Part shown: piece after piece, positions 26,175 to 36,043 of the stretch
Layout: every line of letters starts with the position of its first letter
Numbering within the stretch: the stretch's first letter is position 1
From: Pandoraea iniqua
GTDB taxonomy: Bacteria; Pseudomonadota; Gammaproteobacteria; Burkholderiales; Burkholderiaceae
Direction of reading: 5' to 3'
DNA: 64,000 bases
Assembly (NCBI RefSeq): GCF_902459685.1
Contig: NZ_CABPSF010000002.1
Span: 620,001 to 684,000 of the forward strand
Program-made: the position numbers and the translations under genes
The notes under the pieces: model-generated
Told to the model about the DNA's origin: nothing
The model's database searches: none
The model's input: only the letters and a program-made list of their open reading frames with translations

Positions 26175-29100
26175 ATGCTTAATATGTCCAGGCGCCAGTT
26201 CCTCAAAGTGAGTGGCGCAACGCTGGCAGGGTCCAGCCTGGCAATGCTCGGGTTCGCACCCGACGCTGCGCTGGCCGAGGTTCGCCAGTTCAAGCTCGCG
26301 CGTGCGACCGAGACCCGCAATACCTGTCCGTACTGTTCTGTCGCTTGCGGCATCCTCATGTACAGCTACGGCGACGGTGCCAAGAACGCGAAGAAGAGCG
26401 TTTTCCACATCGAAGGCGATCCCGATCACCCGGTCAATCGCGGCACCTTGTGCCCGAAGGGTGCCAGCCTGATCGACTTCATCCATAGTCCGAGCCGCCT
26501 CAAGTACCCCGAGTACCGCAAGCCCGGCTCCGACAAGTGGGAACGCATCTCGTGGGACGACGCGCTCGATCGCATCGCCAAGCTGATGAAGGCCGACCGC
26601 GACGCCAATTTCGTCGAGAAAACCGACGATGGCATGACGGTCAACCGCTGGACCACGACCGGCATGCTGGCCGCGTCGGCGTCGAGCAACGAAGTCGGTT
26701 ATCTCACTCACAAAGTCATCCGCAGTACCGGGATGCTGGGATTCGATAATCAGGCACGTGTCTGACATGGCCCGACGGTGGCAGGTCTTGCCCCGACGTT
26801 TGGCCGTGGAGCGATGACGAACCATTGGGTCGACATCAAGAACGCGGATCTGGTACTCATCATGGGCGGCAACGCAGCCGAGGCGCACCCGTGCGGTTTC
26901 AAATGGGTGACCGAGGCGAAGGCGCACAACAAAGCGCGCCTGATCGTCGTTGACCCGCGCTTTAACCGTTCGGCATCGGTCGCAGATTATTACGCCCCGA
27001 TTCGTACCGGCACGGACATCGTCTTCCTCGGCGGGTTGATCAACTACCTGCTCACGAACGACAAGATTCAACACGAATACGTCAAGAACTACACCGACTT
27101 CACCTTCCTGGTGAAAGACGAGTTCCAGTTCGAAGACGGGCTCTTCTCCGGCTACAACGCTGAGAAGCGCACCTACGACCGCAGCTCCTGGGATTACCAG
27201 AAGGGCGCGGACGGCTTCGTGCTCACCGACCCCACGCTGCAACACCCGCGCACGGTCTTCCAACTGATGAAGCAGCACTACTCGCGCTATACGATCGATA
27301 TGGTCGAGCGGGTGTGCGGCACGCCGGCCGACAAGGTCGAGTACATCTTCAAGCAGATTGCCGAGTGCTCGACGCCTACGCGCACGATGACCATCCTGTA
27401 TGCACTGGGATGGACGCAGCACTCGATCGGCTCGCAGATCATTCGTACCGGTGCCATGGTGCAGTTGCTGCTGGGCAATATCGGTGCGGTGGGTGGCGGC
27501 ATGAACGCGTTGCGCGGTCACTCCAATATTCAGGGGCTGACCGATCTGGGGCTGATGACCGACTTGCTGCCGGGCTACATGTCTTTGCCCAAGCAGGCCG
27601 AGCAGTCTATCGATCAGTACCTGACGGCCCGCACGCAAAAACCGCTGCGTCCGAACCAGCTCAGCTACTGGCAGAACTACCCGAAGTTCCACGTCAGCCT
27701 GATGAAGGCGTGGTGGGGCGACGCGGCCACGGCCGAGAACAACTGGGCGTACGACTATCTGCCCAAGCTCGACAAGCCGTACGATCTGCTGCAAGTGCTG
27801 GAGTTGATGAACAAGGGCAAGATCACCGGCTACATCGCACAGGGCTTCAACCCGATTGCGGCGGCGCCGGCGAAGGTCAAGTGGGATTCCGCACTGGCCC
27901 AGCTCAAGTTCCTGGTCATCATGGACCCGCTCGCGACTGAGACGTCCGAGTTCTGGAAGAATTTCGGCGAACACAACAACGTCGATTCGAGCAAGATCCA
28001 GACCGAGGTGTTCCGTCTGCCGACCACCTGTTTCGCGGAAGAAGACGGTGCACTCGTCAACTCCGGGCGCTGGTTGCAGTGGCACTGGAAGGGCGCCGAG
28101 CCGCCGGGCGAAGCACGCACCGACATCGAGATCATGTCGGGCCTGTTCCTGCGCCTGCGCGAGATGTACAAGACGCAGGGCGGCAAGTACCCCGACCCGA
28201 TCGTCAATCTCTCGTGGCCGTATGCACAGGCTGAGAGCCCGTCGCCGGAAGAAATCGCCAAGGAGTACAACGGCAAAGCGCTCAAGGATCTGGTCGATCC
28301 GAAGGACCCGACCAAGGTTACGCGCAAGGCCGGTGAGCAATTGGCCGGTTTCGCCGAGTTGAAGGACGACGGCAGCACGTCGTCGGGCTGCTGGATCTTC
28401 GCGGGATCGTGGACGCAGGCCGGTAACCAGATGGCACGCCGTGACAATAGCGACCCGACCGGTATCGGCCAGACGCTGAACTGGGCGTGGGCATGGCCGG
28501 CCAACCGGCGCATTTTGTACAACCGCGCCTCGGCCGACGTGGCCGGCAAGCCGTTCAACCCGAAGCACAAGCTGATTTCGTGGAACGGCAAGTCGTGGGT
28601 GGGCGCCGACGTGCCCGACTTCAAGGTGGATGAAGATCCGGCCGGCGGCATGGGCCCGTTCATCATGAACCCCGAAGGTGTGGCGCGCTTCTTCGCGAAG
28701 GCGGGTATGGCCGAAGGGCCGTTCCCCGAGCACTACGAGCCGTTCGAGACGCCGCTGGGCTACAACCCGCTGCATCCGAAGAACCCCAAGGTCACTAGCA
28801 ACCCGGGCGCCCGCGTGTTCCCGGACGATCTGGCGACGATGGGCACTGCGGATAAATTCCCGTATGTGGCGACGACGTATCGTCTGACCGAGCACTTCCA
28901 CTACTGGACCAAGCACGCGTTGCTCAACTCGATCATCCAGCCCGAGCAATTCGTCGAAATCGGCGAAGCGCTGGCCAAGGAGGTCGGGGTGGTGGCGGGC
29001 GACACGGTCAAGGTGTCGTCCAACCGGGGCTTCATCAAGGCCAAGGCGGTGGTGACCAAGCGGTTGAGGGCGCTCCAGATCGACGGCAAGACCGTCCATC

Positions 29101-29243
29101 ACGTGGGCATTCCGATTCACTGGGGCTTCAAGGGGGTCGCCAAACCGGGCTTCCTTGCGAATACGCTCACTCCGATCGTCGGCGACGGCAACTCGCAGAC
29201 ACCGGAAGTGAAGTCGTTCCTGGTGAAGGTCGAGAAGGCATAG
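26175..29243 (+). CDS. fdnG: Formate dehydrogenase-N/O catalytic subunit, selenocysteine-containing
   Basis: 1022 residues when the in-frame TGA at 26763-26765 is read as selenocysteine (residue 197; Sec196 in E. coli FdnG). The start at 26175 has AGGAG 9 nt upstream. A Tat signal (SRRQFLK, residues 5-11) exports it to the periplasm. A [4Fe-4S] site follows (C51, C54, C58, C93), then the molybdopterin (bis-MGD) domains. After the TGA the frame continues with HGPTVAGL, as in known enzymes, and a SECIS hairpin lies just downstream. It oxidises formate to CO2. A plain gene caller would break this gene in two; it is not a pseudogene, as fdnHI, fdhE, selA, selB and selC follow. Confidence 0.95.
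26766..26805 (+). promoter_or_regulatory. Bacterial SECIS element
   Basis: Immediately 3' of the Sec TGA. Apical stem GGCA (26780-26783) / TGCC (26789-26792) closes a GGTCT loop (26784-26788), the GGUCU loop recognised by SelB. Lower pairing ACG (26775-26777)/CGT (26797-26799) and GGCC (26769-26772)/GGCC (26802-26805). Spacing and loop match the fdhF/fdnG SECIS of Escherichia coli as I recall them. Confidence 0.9.
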
Positions 29244-29252
29244 GGAGGCGCC

Positions 29253-30206
29253 ATGGCATTGCAATCACTTGATATCAAACGGCGCTCGGCGACCACGCTG
29301 CCGTCGCCCTCGGTGCGTGAATCGCACACGGGCGACGTCGCCAAACTGATCGACGTCTCGAAGTGCATCGGCTGCAAGGCTTGCCAGACCGCGTGCATGG
29401 AGTGGAACGATCTGCGTGACGAAGTCGGCGAGAACGTGGGCGTGTACGACAATCCGCGGGACTTGTCGGCGGACTCGTGGACGCTCATGCGCTTCACCGA
29501 GTACGAAAACCCGAAGGGCGACCTCGAATGGCTGATCCGCAAGGACGGCTGCATGCACTGCGAGGACCCGGGCTGCCTGAAGGCCTGCCCGTCGCCGGGG
29601 GCGATCGTGCAGTACGCCAACGGCATCGTCGATTTTCACGAAGAGAACTGCATCGGCTGCGGCTATTGCATTACCGGGTGTCCGTTCAATATTCCGCGTA
29701 TCTCGCAGAAGGATCACAAGGCGTACAAGTGCACGCTGTGTTCCGACCGCGTGTCCGTGGGGCTCGAGCCGGCGTGCGTGAAGACGTGCCCGACCGGCGC
29801 GATCATGTTCGGCACCAAAGACGCCATGAAGGATCAGGCGGAAGAGCGCATCGAAGACCTGAAGTCACGGGGCTTCGATAATGCCGGGTTGTACGACCCG
29901 GCCGGGGTGGGGGGCACGCACGTGATGTATGTGCTGCACCATGCCGACAAGCCGTCGCTGTATCACGGCCTGCCGGACAACCCGCGCATCAGCCCGATGG
30001 TCAGTTTCTGGAAGGGCATTGCGAAACCGCTGGGCGTGGCAGCGATGGCGTTCACCGCGATTGCCGGCTTCTTCCACTACATCAAGACCGGTCCGAACGA
30101 GACGACCGAAGAGGATGAAGAGGAAGCGCGCCGGTACGATGCGTCCCGCAAGGGCGATGACCCCGGCAATGGTCCGAAGGGTGTCGCCACGCACGAGGAG
30201 GTCTGA
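29253..30206 (+). CDS. fdnH: Formate dehydrogenase iron-sulfur (beta) subunit
   Basis: 317 residues; start 9 nt after fdnG with GGAGG in front. Four ferredoxin-type Cys clusters are visible ([53 protein letters not shown] ... [10 protein letters not shown]), carrying electrons from the active site to the cytochrome subunit. A single hydrophobic segment near residues 252-275 ([18 protein letters not shown]) anchors it in the membrane, with a charged Glu-rich tail. Length and layout match FdnH/FdoH. Confidence 0.95.
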   Translation: MALQSLDIKRRSATTLPSPSVRESHTGDVAKLIDVSKCIGCKACQTACMEWNDLRDEVGENVGVYDNPRDLSADSWTLMRFTEYENPKGDLEWLIRKDGCMHCEDPGCLKACPSPGAIVQYANGIVDFHEENCIGCGYCITGCPFNIPRISQKDHKAYKCTLCSDRVSVGLEPACVKTCPTGAIMFGTKDAMKDQAEERIEDLKSRGFDNAGLYDPAGVGGTHVMYVLHHADKPSLYHGLPDNPRISPMVSFWKGIAKPLGVAAMAFTAIAGFFHYIKTGPNETTEEDEEEARRYDASRKGDDPGNGPKGVATHEEV

Positions 30207-30208
30207 CG

Positions 30209-30913
30209 ATGTCGCAAGAACCTAGCGAACGTGAGGTCCGTCCGGGGCAGCCGGACCATGAAGGATATCCGTCCTACACGGGGCATCAGCAGCATCCGAA
30301 GGACGATCTGATTCAGCGTTACAACGCGGCAGAGCGCATCAACCACTGGATTGTCGCGGGGACGTTCATCCTGCTCGCGCTGTCCGGGCTGGCGCTGTTC
30401 CATCCGTCGATGTTCTGGCTCACCAACCTGTTCGGTGGCGGGCCGTGGACGCGGATTCTGCATCCCTTCGTCGGACTGGTGATGTTTGCCGGTTTTGTGT
30501 GGCTCGCACTGCGGCTTGCCCGCTACAACAAGTTCGAGTCGCGCGACCGCGAGTGGATGATGAAGATCGGCGATGTGCTGAACAATCGCGAGGAGAATCT
30601 GCCGGAAGTCGGGCGTTATAACGCCGGGCAGAAGCTGCTCTTCTACGTGATGGTGCTGTGCATGCTCGGACTGCTCGCATCGGGGATCGTGATCTGGCGC
30701 GCGTACTTCGCGTTCTACTTCCCGATCTGGGTCATTCGACTCGCCTCCGACGTGCACGCGGTGTGTGCATTCGTGTTGATTTGCGGCATCATTACGCACA
30801 TCTACGCGGCGATCTGGATCAAAGGGTCCGTGGGTGCCATGACACGTGGCACCGTGACACGCGGCTGGGCGTGGAAACACCATCGCGCCTGGTACAAGCA
30901 GCTCAACAAGTAA
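30209..30913 (+). CDS. fdnI: Formate dehydrogenase cytochrome b556 (gamma) subunit
   Basis: 234 residues, four transmembrane helices. His residues suited to two b hemes and menaquinone/ubiquinone reduction are present (AERINHWIVAG, ILHPFVGLVMF, SDVHAVCAFVLICGIITHIY). The N-terminal 35 residues are a polar extension (SQEPSEREVRPGQPDHEG) longer than in E. coli FdnI. It passes electrons from formate into the quinone pool. Starts 2 nt after fdnH. Confidence 0.93.
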   Translation: MSQEPSEREVRPGQPDHEGYPSYTGHQQHPKDDLIQRYNAAERINHWIVAGTFILLALSGLALFHPSMFWLTNLFGGGPWTRILHPFVGLVMFAGFVWLALRLARYNKFESRDREWMMKIGDVLNNREENLPEVGRYNAGQKLLFYVMVLCMLGLLASGIVIWRAYFAFYFPIWVIRLASDVHAVCAFVLICGIITHIYAAIWIKGSVGAMTRGTVTRGWAWKHHRAWYKQLNK

Positions 30914-30923
30914 GTCCGGCCCC

Positions 30924-30955
30924 GGTGGCTGGACGCTCCTACGAGGCCAGCCACC
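30924..30955 (+). promoter_or_regulatory. Hairpin presenting the fdhE ribosome-binding site
   Basis: 9-bp perfect stem GGTGGCTGG / CCAGCCACC (30924-30932, 30947-30955), 14-nt loop. The GAGG Shine-Dalgarno-like sequence (30943-30946) lies in the loop, and the 3' arm ends exactly where the TTG start codon begins (30956). This could limit or tune fdhE translation, or act as an intercistronic processing/attenuation hairpin. Confidence 0.45.
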
Positions 30956-32023
30956 TTGCAACGCATCCTTCAACCCGGACAGATCGAGTCCCTCGATCGC
31001 ACCGCCATCCCCCGTCTTCGTATGCCGCAACGCGCCGAGATTTTTTCGGCGCGTGCGGCGCGTTTGCGTCAGCTTGCCGAGGGGCATCCGCTGGGCGACT
31101 ACCTGCGGCTAATGGCCGCACTGGTCGATGCTCAGCGCAGCGAGATCGAGAACTTCGTGGCGGAGCGTCCGTCCGCGGAATCGATTGCGCAGGCGCAGCA
31201 GCATTGCATGCCGCTCGTGCCGGCCAATAGCGGCTATGAAGTCGGCCGCTGGAAGCCATTGCTCACGCCGTTGCTCGATGCCGTGGCGGCACAGGCCGAC
31301 TTGCCGCCGGCGGTGCGCGGCGTGCTCGATCGTATTCGCAGCGCCGACGCCGCCACGCTGGATACGGCCGCACAGTCGCTGCTGGCCGGGCATGGCAAGG
31401 GCGTGGACGCCGCGAGCGCACCGTTCCTGATGGCGGCGCTGCAAGTGCTGTGGACAGGCGTGGCGAGCACGTTCGATGCCGGTGAAGTACCGATGCTCGA
31501 CGTACCGAATATCTGCCCCGTGTGCGGCACGCTGCCAGTGGCAAGCGTGGTGCGTATCGGCGGCGCCCACGAAGGCTATCGCTATCTCGCGTGTGGCCTG
31601 TGTTCGACCGAATGGCACATGGTGCGCGTGAAATGCACGCATTGCGAAGCGAGCGAGCACGTGGCGTATCACGTGGTCGACAAGCAGGGCGAAGCCAGTG
31701 CCAAGGCCGATCTCTTCGCGCAGGCAGCGCATCCTGCGCAGGCAGCCGACGACGTGGCCGACGCGGCCCGGGCCCCCGAGCTGACGGAAGCCGGCCGGCC
31801 CAAGCTCGACGAAGCCGCCAAGCGCGTGGCGTCGTCGCCGAGCCGTGCCGAGTCGTGCGACGACTGTCACAGCTACCGCAAGATTTTCTATCAGGACAAA
31901 GACCCGTTCGTGGAACCGGTTGCCGACGATCTGGCGAGCCTCGCGCTCGACGTATTGATGGGCGAAGCGGGCTACGCACGCGCCAACGGCAATCCGTTGC
32001 TCTGGCAAAACGCCGAGGAGTAA
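30956..32023 (+). CDS. fdhE: FdhE, formate dehydrogenase assembly protein
   Basis: 355 residues from a TTG start at 30956. The first 23 residues belong to the family as recalled from E. coli FdhE, so the first ATG (31022) would cut off conserved sequence. FdhE is a cytoplasmic, iron-binding redox protein needed for maturation of Tat-exported formate dehydrogenases. Four Cys pairs: C187/C190 (CPVC), C213/C216, C227/C230 (CTHC), C301/C304 (CDDC). It is about 45 residues longer than the E. coli protein, owing to an Ala-rich insertion at about 245-295 between the third and fourth pairs. Confidence 0.9.
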   Translation: MQRILQPGQIESLDRTAIPRLRMPQRAEIFSARAARLRQLAEGHPLGDYLRLMAALVDAQRSEIENFVAERPSAESIAQAQQHCMPLVPANSGYEVGRWKPLLTPLLDAVAAQADLPPAVRGVLDRIRSADAATLDTAAQSLLAGHGKGVDAASAPFLMAALQVLWTGVASTFDAGEVPMLDVPNICPVCGTLPVASVVRIGGAHEGYRYLACGLCSTEWHMVRVKCTHCEASEHVAYHVVDKQGEASAKADLFAQAAHPAQAADDVADAARAPELTEAGRPKLDEAAKRVASSPSRAESCDDCHSYRKIFYQDKDPFVEPVADDLASLALDVLMGEAGYARANGNPLLWQNAEE

Positions 32024-32027
32024 CGAC

Positions 32028-33458
32028 ATGGCCGCGGACGATCTTGCGCCGGTAGGCGCGGCAGAGTTGCCGTCGCTCGACCGGTTGTTGGGCATGCCCG
32101 ACTTTCAGGCGGCGCTTGCCGACTTCGGACGCACGCAGGTCACCGCGACGCTGCGTGCCGATCTGGACGCTTGCCGCAGCGAAGCGCTGGCTGGCACGCT
32201 GTCGCGCGACGCGTTGGCGCCCGAAGCCTTTGCCGCGCGTGTGACGCGAACATTGGTTGCGCGCAATCATGCGACATTGCGTCCGGTGTTCAACCTGACG
32301 GGGACGGTGCTGCACACCAATCTTGGCCGCGCGTTACTGCCCGAAGCGGCGGTCGATGCAGTCATGCAGGCGCTGACGTCGCCTGCCAATCTTGAGTTCG
32401 ATCTGGCGACGGGCGGACGCGGCGATCGCGATGATCTGATCTCGCCGCTGCTTTGTGAACTCACAGGCGGCGAAGCGGCCACCGTGGTCAACAACAATGC
32501 GGCGGCGGTCTTGCTGATGTTGGCGACGCTGGCCAAGCGGCGCGAAGTGGTCGTGTCGCGCGGCGAGCTGGTGGAGATTGGCGGCGCGTTCCGCATTCCG
32601 GACATCATGACGCACGCGGGTGCCAAGCTCGTTGAAATTGGCACGACCAATCGCACGCACGCGGCGGATTATCGCAATGCCATCGGCGAGAAGACGGCGC
32701 TGCTGATGAAGGTGCATTGCAGCAACTACGAAGTGACGGGTTTCACCAAGAGTGTGGACGTGGCGGAAGTCGCTGCCATTGCGAAACCGCATGGCATTCC
32801 GGTCGCAGTGGATCTGGGCAGCGGCACGCTGACGCCGCTCGAGCGATGGGGCCTGCCACACGAAACCACCGTGCAAGAGACCATTGCCGCCGGTGCCGAT
32901 CTTGTGACGTTCTCGGGCGACAAGCTGCTTGGCGGCCCGCAGGCCGGCATGATCGTGGGGCGCAAGGACCTTATCGCCAAAATTAAGAAGCACCCGCTCA
33001 AGCGGGCGTTGCGCGTGGGCAAGCTCACGCTGGCGGCGCTTGAGCCGGTGCTACGTCTGTATCGTGATCCTGAACATCTGCCCGAGCGTTTGACGACGCT
33101 GCGTTTGCTCACGCGTACGCGCGCCGAAATGGCGGCGCAGGCGGAGCGACTCGCGCCTGTGCTGGCGCAGTCGCTGGGCGAAGCCTATACCGTTGCCGCC
33201 GCACCGATGGTGAGCCAGATCGGCAGCGGTGCGTTGCCTGTTGAACAACTGCCGAGCTATGGACTGGCGATTGCGCCCGCAGGCGGTGGCAAGCGCGGCA
33301 GCGGACGCGCGTTGGCCAAGCTCGAAGCGGCGTTGCGCGGGCTGCCGTATCCGGTCATCGGACGCATTTCCGACCAGACGTTATGGCTCGATCTTCGCTG
33401 CCTTGAGGCGAGCGACGAGGCATGCCTGACGCTGCAATTCGCGGAGCTGCGCGCATGA
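32028..33458 (+). CDS. selA: L-seryl-tRNA(Sec) selenium transferase
   Basis: 476 residues. PLP enzyme that turns Ser-tRNA(Sec) into Sec-tRNA(Sec) with selenophosphate. N-terminal tRNA-binding part ([20 protein letters not shown]), then [17 protein letters not shown], and the PLP lysine at about K299 in [13 protein letters not shown]. Size is typical. Starts 4 nt after fdhE; its stop overlaps the selB ATG. The selenophosphate synthetase gene selD is not in this window. Confidence 0.95.
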   Translation: MAADDLAPVGAAELPSLDRLLGMPDFQAALADFGRTQVTATLRADLDACRSEALAGTLSRDALAPEAFAARVTRTLVARNHATLRPVFNLTGTVLHTNLGRALLPEAAVDAVMQALTSPANLEFDLATGGRGDRDDLISPLLCELTGGEAATVVNNNAAAVLLMLATLAKRREVVVSRGELVEIGGAFRIPDIMTHAGAKLVEIGTTNRTHAADYRNAIGEKTALLMKVHCSNYEVTGFTKSVDVAEVAAIAKPHGIPVAVDLGSGTLTPLERWGLPHETTVQETIAAGADLVTFSGDKLLGGPQAGMIVGRKDLIAKIKKHPLKRALRVGKLTLAALEPVLRLYRDPEHLPERLTTLRLLTRTRAEMAAQAERLAPVLAQSLGEAYTVAAAPMVSQIGSGALPVEQLPSYGLAIAPAGGGKRGSGRALAKLEAALRGLPYPVIGRISDQTLWLDLRCLEASDEACLTLQFAELRA

Positions 33459-35365
33459 TCGTCGGCACGGCGGGTCATATCGACCACGGCAAGACGAGTC
33501 TGGTACGCGCCCTGACCGGCGTTGACACCGATCGTCTGAAAGAAGAAAAGGCACGGGGCATTTCCATCGAACTGGGCTATGCCTATACGCCGTTGCCCGA
33601 TGGTGAAGTCCTCGGTTTCATCGATGTCCCGGGCCACGAGAAGTTGATTCATACGATGGCGGCGGGCGCGGTCGGCATCGATTTCGCGTTGCTGGTCATT
33701 GCGGCGGACGACGGCGTTATGCCGCAGACGCGCGAGCATCTGGCGATTCTCACGATGTTGGGCGTGCGTCAGGGCGTGGTGGCGCTGTCGAAGGCGGATC
33801 GGGTCGATATTCCACGTTTGGGCAGGGTCAAACGCGAGATCACGCAGTGGCTTGCGAATACGCCATTGGCCGGCGCAGAGATCGTGCCGGTGTCGGCAAC
33901 CACGCAGGGCGATGCGGGCGTCGCGGTGTTGCGCGATCAATTGACGCACGCGGCGCAGGCATTGAAGGCGGCGGGCAATGCGGCGCGCCGTGACGATGCG
34001 TTGTTTCGTCTGGCCGTCGACCGGGTATTCACGCTGGCGGGTCATGGCACGGTGGTCACCGGCACCGCGTTTGCCGGCACCGTGCGCGTGGGCGATACGT
34101 TGACGGTGATGCCACAAGGCTTGCCGGTGCGCGTGCGCAGTATTCATGCGCAGAACCGTGCCGTCGAAGCTGGCCGGGCAGGCGAGCGTTGCGCGTTGAA
34201 TCTGGCGGGTGTGGAACGCGACCAACTCGGCCGTGGCGACTGGATCGTCGCGCCGGGACTCTCGGCGCCTTCCACGCATGTGGACGTCGAGTTGCATTGG
34301 CTCGACGGCAATGCACCGCTGACGCAATGGTTTCCGCTGCATGTGCATCTGGGCACGACCCACGTGCAGGCGCGCACGGTGCTGCTCGATGGCGACACGC
34401 TTGCGCCGGGCGGCACGATGCGTGTGCAACTGGTATTCGACGCGCCGGTGTGCACCATGCCGGGCGACCGGTTCATCGTGCGAAATCCGCAGGCGACGGC
34501 GACCGTGGGTGGTGGTCGCGTGCTCGATCCGGCGGGGCCGGAGCGAAAGCGTCGTTCGGCGGCGCGGCTGGCGTGGCTCGATGCCATGGCGAGAACGCTG
34601 GATGGAGAAGGGCTCTCAGGGTTGCTGGCGCAGTCGCCGCAGGGGCTGACGAGTGCACAGATGACGGCGCTGACGGGGTTGTCGTCGGCGACGTGGCAAT
34701 GGCCGTCGGAAGCCGTGGTTCTTGCGGCGGCAGACGGCGAGTCGTTGGCGTTTGCGCCGCAGCCGTGGGAGGCGATGCGCACGCGCGTGCTCGACGTGCT
34801 GCGCGACTACCATGCTCGCTTGGCCGACGAGCCGGGGCTTGATGCGGCGCGTCTTGGGCGGATGACGTGGCCGGCGCTGGAGGCGACGCGTTGGCGCGCG
34901 ATCGTACAGGCGCTGGTGGCGGACGGTTCGTTGACACGTACGGGCGCGTGGTTGCATTTACCGACGCACCGCGTGGAAATGAGTGCAGAAGAGACGACGC
35001 TGGCAGAGGCGTTGTTGCCGCGCATTGCGCAGGGCCGATTCGACCCGCCGTGGGTGAGAGATCTGGGGCGTGACGTGAGTGCGCCGGAAGAGAAGGTGCG
35101 CGCGGTACTGCGCAAATTGGCGCGGCAGGGGCGGGTGCATCAGATCGTCAAGGACTTGTTCTACGACGATGCCTGCGTGCAGGCGCTGGCCGAATTGGTA
35201 GCGCAGGGCGACGGCCGGATCGAAGCTGGCGGGTTCCGCGATGCGACGGGTTTAGGGCGCAAGCGGGCCGTGCAGATTCTGGAGTTCTTCGACCGCGCGG
35301 GCTATACTCGCCGCGTTGGCGATACGCATGTGCGGCGTCCCGGCGTGGTTTGGGGCACGGCATAG
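33455..35365 (+). CDS. selB: Selenocysteine-specific elongation factor SelB
   Basis: 636 residues from the ATG at 33455 (ATGA overlap with selA). G1 motif [26 protein letters not shown] (G3) and SKAD (G4) mark the EF-Tu-like GTPase; then two beta-barrel domains and, from about residue 370, the four winged-helix repeats that hold the SECIS hairpin (final helix region [20 protein letters not shown]). It delivers Sec-tRNA to the UGA in fdnG. A strong terminator starts 2 nt after the stop. Confidence 0.95.
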   Translation: MIVGTAGHIDHGKTSLVRALTGVDTDRLKEEKARGISIELGYAYTPLPDGEVLGFIDVPGHEKLIHTMAAGAVGIDFALLVIAADDGVMPQTREHLAILTMLGVRQGVVALSKADRVDIPRLGRVKREITQWLANTPLAGAEIVPVSATTQGDAGVAVLRDQLTHAAQALKAAGNAARRDDALFRLAVDRVFTLAGHGTVVTGTAFAGTVRVGDTLTVMPQGLPVRVRSIHAQNRAVEAGRAGERCALNLAGVERDQLGRGDWIVAPGLSAPSTHVDVELHWLDGNAPLTQWFPLHVHLGTTHVQARTVLLDGDTLAPGGTMRVQLVFDAPVCTMPGDRFIVRNPQATATVGGGRVLDPAGPERKRRSAARLAWLDAMARTLDGEGLSGLLAQSPQGLTSAQMTALTGLSSATWQWPSEAVVLAAADGESLAFAPQPWEAMRTRVLDVLRDYHARLADEPGLDAARLGRMTWPALEATRWRAIVQALVADGSLTRTGAWLHLPTHRVEMSAEETTLAEALLPRIAQGRFDPPWVRDLGRDVSAPEEKVRAVLRKLARQGRVHQIVKDLFYDDACVQALAELVAQGDGRIEAGGFRDATGLGRKRAVQILEFFDRAGYTRRVGDTHVRRPGVVWGTA

Positions 35366-35366
35366 C

Positions 35367-35400
35367 AAAAACGCCACGCGAGGTTTCGCGTGGCGTTTTT
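35367..35400 (+). terminator. Rho-independent terminator after selB
   Basis: Perfect 14-bp inverted repeat AAAAACGCCACGCG / CGCGTGGCGTTTTT with a 6-nt loop. The A/T ends make it work in both directions. It separates the fdn-sel operon from selC. Confidence 0.9.
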
Positions 35401-35446
35401 ATCGAGCGCGGCTCGATATCGTTACACCGTCATTTCGTTACACGAA

Positions 35447-35542
35447 GGAAGGCATCCGTATCCGGTGATGCGGCCGGGCTTCAAACCCGGTTGGGGGCGT
35501 CAGCCGTTCCCAGGTAGGTTCGACTCCTGCTGCTTTCCGCCA
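35447..35542 (+). tRNA. selC: tRNA-Sec (anticodon TCA)
   Basis: 96 nt including an encoded CCA. The 8-bp acceptor stem GGAAGGCA pairs with TGCTTTCC (one G-U), anticodon TCA at 35481-35483 in the loop CTTCAAA flanked by GGG/CCC, a long extra arm (GTTGGGGGCGTCAGCCGTTC region), and the T-loop GGTTCGACTCC. Very similar in layout to E. coli selC. It completes the in-place selenocysteine machinery. Its 3' end abuts an apparent recombinase remnant. Confidence 0.95.
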
Positions 35543-36043
35543 TAAGACTTTCAGCGGCTTCTGCGCCTGCAGGATATCGCCCGCCGTGTCAGTCTTATCG
35601 GTCCCCGCTTTCGCGCGCAAATCTCATAGTTGAAAACCTTCGTCATCGTCACCGGTGGCGGGGTGCCTGCATGGCGCTGGTGTCTGATGCACTGGGGCGT
35701 CAGGCTGGACGATAGGCGTGGGTGATTCGGTATTAGCAATCGATCTGTGTGGCTTGCTTTCACTGGGTTTTATGGAGGAAAAGCCGCGCTTAGAGCAGCC
35801 GTCAATATTGATTATTTTCCCGATCTGATTAATTATTTGGTCGGGCATATTGTTTTAATGTGCTTTGGTTTTTTCTTGGCGAGTAATTTTAATTATAAAA
35901 ATAATTTTAATTACTGTTTTTTTAAAATATATAACCGAGATTGTCTGAACACACCTCCTTCGGAGGCTTAGCACCTGGGCGCAAATCAATGATTTGAATA
36001 CTACCGGGTGCGAGCGGCGCCCCGTATCTTCAAGGGGGTACTC
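35543..36043. other. 501-nt non-coding, partly AT-rich stretch downstream of selC
   Basis: Holds the recombinase remnant (35561-35635), then from about 35780 to 35945 a markedly AT-rich block with runs such as AATTTTAATTAT, quite unlike the GC-rich surroundings, then a small CCTCC-TTC-GGAGG hairpin (35954-35966). Short ORFs here have no recognisable content. The composition break suggests acquired or decayed DNA, and the promoter of the DUF1254 genes probably lies in the AT block. Confidence 0.6.
35561..35635 (-). pseudogene. Remnant of a tyrosine recombinase (integrase) next to selC
   Basis: Read on the minus strand from 35635: F-Q-L-stop-DLRAKAGTDK, then TDTAGDILQAQ. The block around DLRAKAGTD is, from memory, the box-II region of phage/island integrases common in Burkholderiales (typically FQFRDLRAKAGTD..., with the catalytic Arg in DLR). 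Here the codon expected to be Arg is TGA (35624-35626), and the similarity ends after the Gln at 35561, 19 nt from the tRNA end. Only about 25 codons remain; the upstream sequence to 35848 is open in the same frame but not recognisable. An old integration event at tRNA-Sec is the simplest explanation; the match is short and needs a search. Confidence 0.5.

Noticed and set aside
26763-26765. Stop codon breaking fdnG, as if a pseudogene
   Set aside because: The TGA aligns with the known Sec position, a SECIS follows directly, and selA, selB and tRNA-Sec are next to it. It is a recoded codon.
26109-29264. A 1051-codon open frame antisense to fdnG
   Set aside because: High GC with GC-rich third positions keeps the antisense frame open. 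Its composition is Arg/His-rich, no ribosome-binding site or family is seen, and the opposite strand codes a clear formate dehydrogenase.
35747-35971. A 74-codon plus-strand ORF in the AT-rich block
   Set aside because: Low-complexity Phe/Asn/Tyr translation that follows from the AT runs, no ribosome-binding site; more likely non-coding.
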